Origin: Streptomyces diacarni
GTDB lineage: Bacteria; Actinomycetota; Actinomycetes; Streptomycetales; Streptomycetaceae
Assembly: GCF_003323715.1 (NCBI RefSeq)
Contig: NZ_QOIN01000048.1
Location: 558,001-622,000, forward strand
Direction of reading: 5' to 3'
Length of the DNA: 64,000 nt
Shown here: positions 52,288-60,794 of the stretch, piece by piece
Layout: each line of letters begins with the position of its first letter
How positions within the stretch are numbered: position 1 is the stretch's first letter
Translations under genes and position numbers: made by a program
The notes under the pieces: generated by a model
What the model was told of the DNA's origin: nothing
The model's database searches: none
What the model saw: only the letters and a program-made list of their open reading frames with translations

Positions 52288-53133
52288 ATGGCGGGGAGTG
52301 ACGGTAAACGCAGGAAGATCGGTTTCTGGTACCGGCTCGCCGCTTTCCTGGCGAAGCCGCCGCTGATCCTCCTCTTCAAGCGGGACTGGCGCGGAATGGA
52401 GAACATTCCCCGTGACGACGGCTTCATCACCGTCGTCAACCACAACTCGTATCTCGACCCGCTCTCCTACGCCCACTACCAGTACAACACCGGTCGCGTC
52501 CCGCGCTTCCTGGCGAAGGTCGGCCTGTTCAAGGGGGGTTTCGTCGGCGCCGTCATGCGGGGTACGGGCCAGATCCCCGTCTACCGCGAGTCCACCGACG
52601 CGGTGGGCGCGTTCCGGGCCGCCGTGGAGGCGATCGAGAAGGGGGAGTGCGTGGCCTTCTACCCGGAGGGCACCCTCACCCGCGACCCGCAGATGTGGCC
52701 GATGGCCGGCAAGACAGGTGCCGCCCGCGTCGCCCTGCTGACCAGGGCGCCCGTCGTGCCCGTCGCCCAGTGGGGCGCCAACCTGGCGATGCCGCCGTAC
52801 GCCAGGGAGAAGAAGCTGCGGCTCTTCCCCCGCAAGACCCTCACCGTGCAGGCGGGCCCGCCGGTCGACCTGTCCGCCTACTACGACCGGGAGCCCACCG
52901 CCGAGGTGCTGCGCGAGGTCACGGACGTCATGATGGACGCCGTCACCGAGCAGCTCGCCGTCGTCCGCGGCGAGGCCGCGCCCGCCGAGCGCTTCGACAT
53001 GCGCAAGGCGGCCGCTCTGCGGCGGGAGCAGCGTTCTTCGGGAAAGAGCACGGGCGCCGCGCGCCACGAGCACGACGAGCCCGGTCCGGCTCCGGCCGCG
53101 GCCGAGGCGGCAGAGGGAGAGAAGAACGCGTGA
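52288..53133 (+). CDS. plsC: 1-acyl-sn-glycerol-3-phosphate acyltransferase
   Basis: Transfers the second acyl chain in phosphatidic acid synthesis at the membrane. The 281-residue protein has the acyltransferase HX4D motif (VNHNSYLD), the FYPEGTLT block and the VPVAQWGANLA block. ATG 52288 follows AAGGGGG; the long open frame upstream overlaps the cofC gene and is rejected. The C-terminal ~45 residues are a charged, Ala/Glu-rich tail. The stop overlaps the gpsA GTG by three bases, so glycerol-3-phosphate supply and acylation are coupled. Confidence 0.93.
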   Translation: MAGSDGKRRKIGFWYRLAAFLAKPPLILLFKRDWRGMENIPRDDGFITVVNHNSYLDPLSYAHYQYNTGRVPRFLAKVGLFKGGFVGAVMRGTGQIPVYRESTDAVGAFRAAVEAIEKGECVAFYPEGTLTRDPQMWPMAGKTGAARVALLTRAPVVPVAQWGANLAMPPYAREKKLRLFPRKTLTVQAGPPVDLSAYYDREPTAEVLREVTDVMMDAVTEQLAVVRGEAAPAERFDMRKAAALRREQRSSGKSTGAARHEHDEPGPAPAAAEAAEGEKNA

Positions 53134-54194
53134 GGGCGAGCGAGGAAGACCGGCACCGGGAGCGGGGGGACGCGCGGGAGGCAGGGGAACGCCCGAGGAA
53201 GGCCGCGGTCTTCGGTACGGGTTCCTGGGGCACCGCCTTCGCGGCGGTGCTCGCCGACGCCGGATGCCGGGTCACCTTGTGGGGCCGCAGGCCCGAGGTC
53301 GTCGAGGCGATCAACACCACGCGCCGCAACCCCGGCTACCACCCCGACGTGGAACTCCCGGCAGGGGTGCGGGCCACCACGCAGGCCGCCGAGGCGGCGC
53401 GGGACGCCGATTTCACGGTGCTGTCCGTGCCCTCCCAGACGCTCCGAACCAACCTGGAGTCGTGGCGTGAGCTGCTGCATCCCGGCACCGTGCTCGTCTC
53501 CCTGATGAAGGGCGTCGAACTGGGCACGGCCAAGCGCATGAGCGAGGTGATCGAGGAGGTGGCCGAGGCGCCGGCCGAGCGGGTCGCCGTGCTGACCGGC
53601 CCCAACCTCGCCCGGGAGATCGCCGCCCGCCAGCCCGCCGCCGCGGTGGCCGCCTGCGCGGACGAGGAGGCGGCGCGGGCCGTGCAGAGCGCCTGCCACA
53701 CCCCCTACTTCCGCCCCTACACCAGCACCGACGTGGTCGGCTGCGAGCTGGGCGGCGCCGTCAAGAACGTCATCGCGCTCGCGGTGGGCATCGCCGACGG
53801 CATGGGGCTCGGCGACAACTCCAAGGCGTCGCTGATCACCCGAGGGCTGGCCGAGACCACCCGGCTCGGTCTTGCCATGGGGGCCGAGGCGCACACCTTC
53901 GCGGGCCTGGCCGGCATGGGCGACCTGGTCGCGACGTGTTCCTCGCCGCTGTCCCGCAACCACACCTTCGGCACCAACCTCGGCCGGGGCATGACGCTCC
54001 AGGAGACGATCGCGGTCACCCAGCAGACGGCGGAGGGCGTCAAGTCCTGCCAGTCGGTGCTCGACCTGGCCAGGCGGCACGGCGTGGAGACGCCGATCAC
54101 GCAGACCGTCGTGGGGATCGTCCACGAGGGCAAGTCGCCGCACGTGGCTTTGAAGGAACTGATGTCCCGCAGTGCCAAACCCGAGCGGGCCTGA
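53130..54194 (+). CDS. gpsA: Glycerol-3-phosphate dehydrogenase [NAD(P)+]
   Basis: Makes sn-glycerol-3-phosphate for phospholipids. The 354-residue protein has the Rossmann motif KAAVFGTGSWGTAFAAVLADAG preceded by a ~25-residue charged extension, then NPGYHPDVELP, LTGPNLAREIA, and the catalytic/substrate region GAVKNVIALAVGIADGMGLGDNSKASLITRGLAE. GTG 53130 lies in the plsC stop (GTGA). Operon with plsC. Confidence 0.95.
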   Translation: MRASEEDRHRERGDAREAGERPRKAAVFGTGSWGTAFAAVLADAGCRVTLWGRRPEVVEAINTTRRNPGYHPDVELPAGVRATTQAAEAARDADFTVLSVPSQTLRTNLESWRELLHPGTVLVSLMKGVELGTAKRMSEVIEEVAEAPAERVAVLTGPNLAREIAARQPAAAVAACADEEAARAVQSACHTPYFRPYTSTDVVGCELGGAVKNVIALAVGIADGMGLGDNSKASLITRGLAETTRLGLAMGAEAHTFAGLAGMGDLVATCSSPLSRNHTFGTNLGRGMTLQETIAVTQQTAEGVKSCQSVLDLARRHGVETPITQTVVGIVHEGKSPHVALKELMSRSAKPERA

Positions 54195-54305
54195 AAGGGT
54201 CCTGCGGGGCACGGAGCCGCCCGCGGGATCCGGGTGCGCCGGGTGCGGGCGCAACGGGGCGTCCGCATCGGCGGCGCGGGCCCGACGCGGTAAAGTCCCA
54301 GCGTT

Positions 54306-55442
54306 ATGAGCAGCCAGAGCCCCGCCCCCAAGCCCCGAGTCGCCGTCGTCTTCGGCGGCCGCAACTCAGAGCACCAGATCTCCGTCCTGACGGCCGGCGC
54401 GGTGCTGGGCGCCATCGACCGCGACAAGTACGAGGTGCTGCCCATCGGCATCACCGCGGACGGACGCTGGGCGCTGGCCGCCGACGATCCGGCCCGCATG
54501 GCGATCGAGGGCCGCAGCCTGCCCAGTGTCGAGCAGCTGGCCGAGTCGGACACCGGCGGCGTACTGCTGCCGGTCTCGCCCGCGAGCCGCGAGGTCGTCC
54601 ACACGGAGCCGGGCCAGGTCCCCAAGACGCTCGGTGAGGTCGACGTGGTCTTCCCCGTGCTGCACGGTCCCTACGGTGAGGACGGCACCCTCCAGGGGAT
54701 GCTGGACCTGGCGGGGGTGCCGTACGTGGGCGCCGGTGTGCTGGCGTCGGCGGTCGGCATGGACAAGGAGTACATGAAGCGGATCTTCACCTCCTTCGGG
54801 CTGCCGGTCGGCCCGTACGTCACGGTGCGGCCGCGTGAGTGGGAGAGGGATCCGGCGGGGGCGCGCAAGAAGATCGTCGACTTCGCTGCCGAACAGGGCT
54901 GGCCGGTCTTCGTCAAGCCCGCGCGTGCCGGCTCCTCGATGGGCATCACCAAGGTCGGTGGCCTGGGCGAGCTGGACGAGGCGGTGGAGGTCGCGCGGCG
55001 CCACGACCCGAAGATCATCGTCGAGTCGCTGCTGCGCGGCCGGGAGATCGAGTGCGGCGTCCTGGAGTTCGAGGACGGTCCGCGCGCCAGTGTCCCCGCG
55101 GAGATCCCGCCGGTCAGCGAGCACGACTTCTACGACTTCGAGGCCAAGTACATCGACTCGGCCTCCGGCATCGTCCCCGCGCCGCTGACCGAAGCGCAGA
55201 CGGCGCGGGTGCGCGAACTGGCCGTGGCGGCCTTCGAGGCGGCCTCCTGCGAGGGGCTGGTGCGGGCCGACTTCTTCCTGTGCGAGGACGGCGAGTTCGT
55301 CATCAACGAGATCAACACGATGCCCGGCTTCACGCCGATTTCCATGTATCCGCGCATGTGGCAGGAGACCGGCGTCGGCTATCCGGAGCTGGTGGACCGC
55401 CTCATCCAGGCGGCGCTCACCCGCTCGACCGGCCTGCGCTGA
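54306..55442 (+). CDS. ddl: D-alanine--D-alanine ligase
   Basis: An ATP-grasp enzyme making the D-Ala-D-Ala dipeptide for peptidoglycan. The 378-residue protein has VAVVFGGRNSEHQISVLTAG, FPVLHGPYGEDGTLQGML, FVKPARAGSSMGI and the Mg-binding end DFFLCEDGEFVINEINTMPGFTPISMYP. Sequence resembles the normal D-Ala enzyme rather than VanA-type ligases. TAAAGT lies nine bases before the ATG, so the mRNA leader is short or absent. No vancomycin-resistance genes are adjacent. Confidence 0.95.
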   Translation: MSSQSPAPKPRVAVVFGGRNSEHQISVLTAGAVLGAIDRDKYEVLPIGITADGRWALAADDPARMAIEGRSLPSVEQLAESDTGGVLLPVSPASREVVHTEPGQVPKTLGEVDVVFPVLHGPYGEDGTLQGMLDLAGVPYVGAGVLASAVGMDKEYMKRIFTSFGLPVGPYVTVRPREWERDPAGARKKIVDFAAEQGWPVFVKPARAGSSMGITKVGGLGELDEAVEVARRHDPKIIVESLLRGREIECGVLEFEDGPRASVPAEIPPVSEHDFYDFEAKYIDSASGIVPAPLTEAQTARVRELAVAAFEAASCEGLVRADFFLCEDGEFVINEINTMPGFTPISMYPRMWQETGVGYPELVDRLIQAALTRSTGLR

Positions 55443-55523
55443 GCCGCTTCGGGGTCCGCGCGGGCGCGGCAGCAGCGGTTCTCGCGCGGGCCCGCGCGGC
55501 GGCAGGGGAGAGCGCGCGGGCGC

Positions 55524-56033
55524 TCAGCTCGTCTTCTTCGGGACCGAACGCTTGACCGCTTCGCTGAGGTCGGCCAAGGGGCTCACTTCGGGGGCGTAGT
55601 CGTCGGGAACGGTCAGTTCGATGTAGACGGCCCGCTCCGTGGTGGTGAAGCGGTAGCCGTCGTCCCGCTTCTCCATCATCCAGGACACCCCGTTCACCTC
55701 CGCCGCCTCGGTGGTGGGGTTGTACTCTTCGTTGCCTGGCGTGAGCCTGGCGGGCCGTGGCACCCCGCAGCGCAACGCGATGGCGGGATCCCCCCAGACG
55801 GCCGTGTAGTCCGAGGCGGGTTCGGCCTCGCCGCGCTGCTGCCCGACGACCTTCTCGGGCAGCGCGTCGTGCAGCGTCCGGCACGCCTGCGCGGCCTTGC
55901 CTGAGGGGCTGGGGGGCGTGGGTCCGGCGTCACCGGTGACCGAACAGGCGGAGGCGGCCACGGCGGCCAGGCCGCAAGCGGCGATGTAACGGACGGGAAC
56001 GGAACGAGGGCAGGCCCGGCGTCGAATCCTCAC
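55524..56033 (-). CDS. DUF3515 lipoprotein
   Basis: A 169-residue protein with a basic N-terminus, hydrophobic segment and lipobox-like ASAC (YIAACGLAAVAASAC, Cys about 30), predicting a membrane-anchored lipoprotein. The rest matches the actinobacterial DUF3515 pattern (ACRTLHDALPEKV ... SDYTAVWGDPAIALRCGVPRP). Cysteines in the mature part may form a disulfide. It sits between ddl and a stand-alone Lrp ligand domain, as is usual in Streptomyces. Function unknown. Confidence 0.88.
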   Translation of the reverse strand: MRIRRRACPRSVPVRYIAACGLAAVAASACSVTGDAGPTPPSPSGKAAQACRTLHDALPEKVVGQQRGEAEPASDYTAVWGDPAIALRCGVPRPARLTPGNEEYNPTTEAAEVNGVSWMMEKRDDGYRFTTTERAVYIELTVPDDYAPEVSPLADLSEAVKRSVPKKTS

Positions 56034-56052
56034 CGGGCGAGCATACGGGGGC

Positions 56053-56286
56053 TCAGAGATGGACGATGGGGCAGGTCAGAGTGCGGGTGATGCCTTCCAC
56101 TTGCTGGACCTTGGCGACCACCATGCGGCCGAGATCATCCATCGTGTCGGCCTGGGCACGCAGGATCACATCGTACGGACCCGTTACATCCTCGGCCTGG
56201 ATCACGCCCGGGATCTTGGAGACGATCTCCGCGACGGTCGAAGCCTTGCCAACTTCGGTCTGAATCAAGACGAACGCCTGTACCAC
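56053..56286 (-). CDS. Stand-alone Lrp/AsnC ligand-binding (RAM) domain protein
   Basis: A 77-residue protein (VVQAFVLIQTEVGKASTVAEIVSKIPGVIQAEDVTGPYDVIL ... GITRTLTCPIVHL) consisting only of the Lrp/AsnC effector domain without a helix-turn-helix. The GTG at 56286 has GGGAGG with ideal spacing. Such proteins may bind amino acids or modulate full-length Lrp regulators. It lies 19 bases beyond the DUF3515 start on the same strand, in a likely operon. Confidence 0.9.
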   Translation of the reverse strand: MVQAFVLIQTEVGKASTVAEIVSKIPGVIQAEDVTGPYDVILRAQADTMDDLGRMVVAKVQQVEGITRTLTCPIVHL

Positions 56287-56530
56287 GGAACCTCCCAGGG
56301 GGCCGCGAGGATCATGCGGGGCGAGAGAGAGACGCCACCGTACCGCGTCACCCCGGCCATCGGGAGACCACCGGGCCGTCCTCGTGGCGGCGAGGCGGCA
56401 CCCGGCGGCGGTGCGGTACACCGCGCCGACGGCGTACGAGGGGGGCGCGGGCGGGGGACCTCCGCGCACGGCACACCATCCGCGCACGACCGGCGCGCGA
56501 GCAACGACGGAAGCGAAAAGGGGCACGACA

Positions 56531-57580
56531 ATGCGTGATCTGAACGGTGGTACCGCGCCAGGGCCTTCACCCTCCGGTGCCCAGGCCCCCCACGGCCCGG
56601 TGCGGGAGCGGGCCAAGGGGACCGTGGGGGAGCTGGGGGAGTTCGGGCTGATCCGGGAGCTGACCTCCCGGCTGACCTCCACGACCGCCGTACGGATCGG
56701 CCCGGGCGACGACGCGGCGGTGGTGGCCGCGCCGGACAGGCGTGTCGTCGCCACCACGGACGTCCTCCTCGAAGGGCGCCACTTCCGCCGCGACTGGTCG
56801 ACGGCCTACGACGTGGGGCGCAAGGCCGCGGCCCAGAACATGGCGGACATCGCGGCCATGGGCGCCTACCCCACGGCCCTGCTGCTCGGCCTCGTCGTCC
56901 CCGTCGACCTGCCCGCCAACTGGCCGACCGAGATGATGGACGGCATCCGGGACGAGGCGCAGGTCGCCTCCGCCGCGGTGGTCGGCGGCGACGTGGTGCG
57001 CGGCGACAGCGTCGTCCTGTCCATCACCGCGCTCGGCGATCTGCGCAACACCGACCCCGTCACCCGCTCAGGCGCCGGCGCCGGCGACGTCGTGGCCGTC
57101 ACCGGATGGCTGGGCTGGTCGGCGGCCGGGCACGCCGTCCTCACCCGCGGCTTCCGCTCCCCGCGCGCCTTCGTCGAGGCCCACCGGCGCCCCGAACCCC
57201 CCTACCACGCGGGCCCCGCCGCCGCCGGGCTCGGTGCCACCGCCATGATCGACGTCAGCGACGGGCTGGTGGCCGACCTCGGGCACATCGCGGAGGCCAG
57301 CAAGGTCCGCATCGACATCCGCTCCGCCGACCTCGACATCCCCGCGCAGATGTCCGACATCGGCCAGGCCGTCGGCGTCGACCCGCTCCAGTGGGTGCTC
57401 ACCGGCGGTGAGGACCACGCGATCGTCGCCACCTTCCCCCGCGAACAGAAGCTCCCCGCCCGCTGGCGCGTCATCGGCGAGGTCCTCGCCCCCTCCGCGC
57501 TGCCCCACGTGACGGTCGACGGCGCGCCCTGGACCAGGACGGGCGGCTGGGACCACTTCTCGGACGACATCGACGGCTGA
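56531..57580 (+). CDS. thiL: Thiamine-monophosphate kinase
   Basis: Phosphorylates thiamine monophosphate to the active diphosphate. The 349-residue PurM-like protein has ELGEFGLIRELTS, the Mg/ATP-binding GPGDDAAVV and TTDVLLEGRHFR, MADIAAMGAYP and MIDVSDGLVADLGHIA. ATG 56531 follows AAAAGGGG. The N-terminal ~35 residues are a Pro/Gly-rich extension. It precedes thiD by 14 bases. Confidence 0.95.
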   Translation: MRDLNGGTAPGPSPSGAQAPHGPVRERAKGTVGELGEFGLIRELTSRLTSTTAVRIGPGDDAAVVAAPDRRVVATTDVLLEGRHFRRDWSTAYDVGRKAAAQNMADIAAMGAYPTALLLGLVVPVDLPANWPTEMMDGIRDEAQVASAAVVGGDVVRGDSVVLSITALGDLRNTDPVTRSGAGAGDVVAVTGWLGWSAAGHAVLTRGFRSPRAFVEAHRRPEPPYHAGPAAAGLGATAMIDVSDGLVADLGHIAEASKVRIDIRSADLDIPAQMSDIGQAVGVDPLQWVLTGGEDHAIVATFPREQKLPARWRVIGEVLAPSALPHVTVDGAPWTRTGGWDHFSDDIDG

Positions 57581-57594
57581 GTACCGTCGGTGCC

Positions 57595-58410
57595 ATGGAC
57601 GATGTGAACCCCCGCCCCGGCAGGCCGCCGCTGGTACTGACCGTCGCGGGATCCGACTCCGGCGGCGGCGCCGGTATCCAGGCCGACCTGAAGACCATGC
57701 TCGCGCTGGGCACCCACGGCATGAGCGTGATCGCCGCCGTCACCGCGCAGAACTCGCTCGGGGTGCAGGGCTATTGGGAACTGCCCGTCGAGGCCGTCCG
57801 CGCGCAGTACCGCAGCGTCGTTGGGGACATCGGGGTGCAGGCCGTCAAGACGGGCATGCTCGCCTCGGCGGCGCTGGTCGAGACCGTCGCCGAACTCCTG
57901 TCCGGTACGCAGGCCCCCGTCGTCGTCGATCCGGTGGGCGTCTCCAAGCACGGGGACTCGCTGCTGGCCGGCGACGCCGTCGACTCGGTGCGCTCCGCAC
58001 TGCTGCCGCTCGCCACCGTCGTCACCCCCAACCTGGACGAGGTGGCCCAGCTCACCGGCGTACAGGTCACCGGCGAGGACAGCATGCGTGAGGCCGCGGC
58101 CGCGATGCTCGCCTACGGGCCGCGCTGGGCGCTGATCAAGGGCGGGCACCTGCCGGGCGAGGCCGTCGACCTGCTCACCGACGGCACGCGGGAACACTGG
58201 CTGCGCGCCCCGCGCCGGGAGAACCGGCACACCCACGGCACCGGCTGCACCCTGGCCAGCGCCCTGGCCGCGTCGCTGGCCAAGGGGCTGGACGTGCCGG
58301 CTGCCGCGCGCGCCGCGAAGGAGTACACGACGGGCGCCATCGAGGCGGGCTTCCCGCTGGGCTCGGGGCTGGGTCCGGTGCACCACGGCTGGCGGCTGGC
58401 GGAGCGCTGA
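57595..58410 (+). CDS. thiD: Hydroxymethylpyrimidine (phosphate) kinase
   Basis: Phosphorylates HMP and HMP-P for thiamine synthesis. The 271-residue ribokinase-fold protein has LTVAGSDSGGGAGIQADLKTMLALGTHGMSVIAAVTAQN and the C-terminal HGTGCTLASALAASLAKG anion-hole motif. TACCGT lies seven bases before the ATG with no ribosome binding site, suggesting a second, leaderless promoter just after the thiL stop. Confidence 0.95.
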   Translation: MDDVNPRPGRPPLVLTVAGSDSGGGAGIQADLKTMLALGTHGMSVIAAVTAQNSLGVQGYWELPVEAVRAQYRSVVGDIGVQAVKTGMLASAALVETVAELLSGTQAPVVVDPVGVSKHGDSLLAGDAVDSVRSALLPLATVVTPNLDEVAQLTGVQVTGEDSMREAAAAMLAYGPRWALIKGGHLPGEAVDLLTDGTREHWLRAPRRENRHTHGTGCTLASALAASLAKGLDVPAAARAAKEYTTGAIEAGFPLGSGLGPVHHGWRLAER

Positions 58411-58424
58411 GAGCACACGCAGAA

Positions 58425-58451
58425 AACCGGCCCGCTCACAGCGGGCCGGTT
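58425..58451. terminator. Bidirectional terminator between thiD and rpmB
   Basis: AACCGGCCCGC (58425-58435), loop TCACA, GCGGGCCGGTT (58441-58451), with T-rich sequence on both outer sides. Confidence 0.8.
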
Positions 58452-58494
58452 CTTCGTTCTGCTCGGCGTGGGCCGCGCGGTTACGTCGGTGACG

Positions 58495-58680
58495 TCAGCG
58501 CGAGACCTTGCCGGCCTTGATGCACGAGGTGCAGGCGTTGAGGCGCTTCGGCGTCCCGCCGACCACGGCACGCACGCGCTGGATGTTCGGGTTCCAGCGA
58601 CGGCGGGTGCGGCGGTGCGAGTGGGAGATGTTGTTGCCGAACTCCGGCCCCTTGCCGCAGACGTCGCAGTTCGCAGCCAC
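58495..58680 (-). CDS. rpmB: 50S ribosomal protein L28, zinc-binding (CXXC) form
   Basis: A 61-residue L28 (MAANCDVCGKGPEFGNNIS ... NACTSCIKAGKVSR). Cysteines 5, 8, 50 and 53 form a four-Cys zinc site. Streptomyces also encode zinc-free paralogues induced by zinc limitation, so this is the zinc-replete form. It is divergent from the DhaL-family gene. Confidence 0.96.
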   Translation of the reverse strand: MAANCDVCGKGPEFGNNISHSHRRTRRRWNPNIQRVRAVVGGTPKRLNACTSCIKAGKVSR

Positions 58681-58987
58681 GGGTCACTCCAAAGACTTCA
58701 GATACACGTACGGTGAATCCCGGCCACGCGGGACCACGAGTGACCGGGCGCGCCAGGGAGATCGTCGCCGACCGGAACAAACCATCCGGATCAGGCAACC
58801 GGAGCAGCATACAACGGCCGGTCTCGAACAGGGAAACCGGGGGAATCCGGCCCCCCTGCATCCCGGCCCCGACCTGGGATTCCGTCGGGGGCCGCACTAG
58901 CCTTCCCCCACAACAGCCTCCCCGAGCGCCCCACCGTCCGCGCAGGCGCCCAGGGGGCCCGCGCTCCCCACGAGGAGGTCAGGTCAC
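58681..58987. other. 307-bp divergent intergenic region between rpmB and the DhaL-family gene
   Basis: No gene seen. It should contain the rpmB promoter on the minus strand and the start region of the plus-strand gene (GAGGAGG ribosome binding site near 58971). I found no distinctive operator. Confidence 0.4.
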
Positions 58988-60628
58988 GTGCCGCAACCGC
59001 TCGACGCCGCCGCGGTACGCCGGTGGTGCGCCCTCGGCCGGGAGTCACTGCGCGCCCACTGCGCGCGCATGGACGCCATCAACGTCTTCCCGGTCGCCGA
59101 CGGCGACACCGGCACCAACCTGTGCCTCACCTTCGAGGCCGCGACGGAGGCGGTCCCGGCCACGGAGGCGCCCCCCGCGGCGGGGGACGAGGAGCACGGC
59201 GGCCGGATGCTGCGCGCGATGGCGCACGCCGCGCTGCTCGGTGCCAGGGGCAACTCGGGCACCATCCTCGCCGAGTACCTGCGGGGCATGGCACGGGGCC
59301 GTACCGAGGGCGGCGGCCTCGCCGCGGTGCTGCGCGGCGCCGCTCGGGCCGCGCACGCCGCCGTCGCCCACCCCGTGGAGGGCACGATGCTGACGGTGGC
59401 CGCGGCCGCCGCGGACGCGGCCGAGGCGGGCGGCGATCCGGCCGCCGCCGCGAACGAGGCGCTGAGCGCCACCCCGGGGCAACTGGCGGCGCTGGCCAGA
59501 GCGGGCGTCGTGGACGCCGGCGCGCTCGGCCTCACCGCCCTGCTGGGGGCGCTGTGGGCGGCGCTGGGGGAGCAGGCGCCCCCGCCGCCCGGGCCGTCCG
59601 CGTCGTCGTCTGAGACATCCGAGTCATCCGGGGTATCCGAGTCGTCCGTGCCTGCGGCGCCCTGCGGCCCCTCCCGCGGGGAGCCCGCACCCTCCCGCTC
59701 CGAGTTCGAGGTGATGTACCTCCTCGAAGCGGACGATCCCGGTGCCCTCGACGCGCTGCGCCACCGCCTCGATCCGCTCGGTGACTCCCTGGTCATCGGC
59801 GGCGGTGAAGGCCTGTGGAGCGTCCACGTCCACGTCGCCGACGCGGGGGCGGCCGTGGAGGCGGGCCTGGCCGCCGGACGCCCGTACCGCATCCGCATCG
59901 CCCACCTGCCCGTGCCGCCGGGCGCACCGCGAAGCGACCGGGCGGCCGGCCCGGCGCCCGGGACGGCGCCCGCGCGGCGTGCCGTCGTCGCCGTCGTACC
60001 CGGAGAGGGGCTGGCGGCGCTGTGCCGCGACGCGGGCGCGAGCGCGCTGCCGGCGCCCGAGGCCGCCCACGAGGAAGCGCTGCTCGCGGCGGTGCGGGCC
60101 ACGGGCGCCGGCGAGGTGGCGCTGCTGCCCAACGGCGGCGGGCTCCACACCGTCGCGGCGCGGGCTGCCGACGCCGCCCGCACCGAGGGCATCCGGTGCG
60201 CCGTCATCCCCACCCGCGCCGCCGTGCAGGGACTCGCCGCGCTCGCCGTGCACCAGCCGGACCGCCGCTTCGACGAGGACGTCGTCACGATGACCTCGGC
60301 GGCCGGCGCGACGCGGTACGGCGAGGTGACCCTCGCCACCCGGCAGGCGTGGACCTCGGCCGGTGTCTGCCAGGCCGGGGACGTGCTCGGACTCGTCGAG
60401 GGCGATGTCGCCCTCATCGGAGGCGGCACCGCGCAGGTCGCCAAGGACGTGCTCGCCCGGATGCTCGCGCCGGGGGGAGAGCTGGTGACCCTCGTGCTCG
60501 GCGCGGACGCGCCGCGGGGCCTGGCCTCGGAGCTGGAGGCCTATGTACGCGCCGGGCACCTGGCCGTCGACACCGTCGTGTATGAGGGAAGGCAGCACGA
60601 CGCCCCGCTGCTCATCGGCGTCGAGTAG
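58988..60628 (+). CDS. DhaL-domain kinase, YloV/FakA-like
   Basis: A 546-residue protein. Residues 1-200 form a DhaL nucleotide-binding domain (INVFPVADGDTGTNLCLTF, GARGNSGTILAEYLRG). A variable Ser/Glu linker follows, then FEVMYLLEADDPGALDALRHRL and a DegV/DAK-like C-terminal part (ALLPNGGGLHTVAARAAD, GGTAQVAKDVLARML). This matches FakA/YloV, the ATP-binding half of fatty acid kinase in Firmicutes; the FakB partner is not in the window. GTG 58988 follows GAGGAGG. It lies upstream of recG, as in many bacteria. Substrate in actinobacteria is unproven. Confidence 0.88.
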   Translation: MPQPLDAAAVRRWCALGRESLRAHCARMDAINVFPVADGDTGTNLCLTFEAATEAVPATEAPPAAGDEEHGGRMLRAMAHAALLGARGNSGTILAEYLRGMARGRTEGGGLAAVLRGAARAAHAAVAHPVEGTMLTVAAAAADAAEAGGDPAAAANEALSATPGQLAALARAGVVDAGALGLTALLGALWAALGEQAPPPPGPSASSSETSESSGVSESSVPAAPCGPSRGEPAPSRSEFEVMYLLEADDPGALDALRHRLDPLGDSLVIGGGEGLWSVHVHVADAGAAVEAGLAAGRPYRIRIAHLPVPPGAPRSDRAAGPAPGTAPARRAVVAVVPGEGLAALCRDAGASALPAPEAAHEEALLAAVRATGAGEVALLPNGGGLHTVAARAADAARTEGIRCAVIPTRAAVQGLAALAVHQPDRRFDEDVVTMTSAAGATRYGEVTLATRQAWTSAGVCQAGDVLGLVEGDVALIGGGTAQVAKDVLARMLAPGGELVTLVLGADAPRGLASELEAYVRAGHLAVDTVVYEGRQHDAPLLIGVE

Positions 60629-60668
60629 GCGCTGCTCGGCGGCGTCGAGCACAGGCGCGGGCGGGCGC

Positions 60669-60707
60669 GGTGCCGTGACGGGCGCGGGCCGGGCCCGTCA
60701 CGGCACC
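60669..60707. terminator. Terminator between the DhaL-family gene and recG
   Basis: A 15-bp perfect stem, GGTGCCGTGACGGGC (60669-60683) with its complement (60693-60707), and a 9-base loop. Confidence 0.75.
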
Positions 60708-60730
60708 GGCCCGGCCCGGCCCGGCCCGGC
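60706..60730. repeat. Five tandem copies of CCGGC
   Basis: A 25-base pentanucleotide microsatellite directly after the terminator and 64 bases before the recG start. It may be length-variable by slippage. Confidence 0.8.
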
Positions 60731-60794
60731 CGTGATGCTTCCGCTCCTGGCGAGTGACGCGGACGTTGTCACACCCGTCCGCCAAGATGGTGCC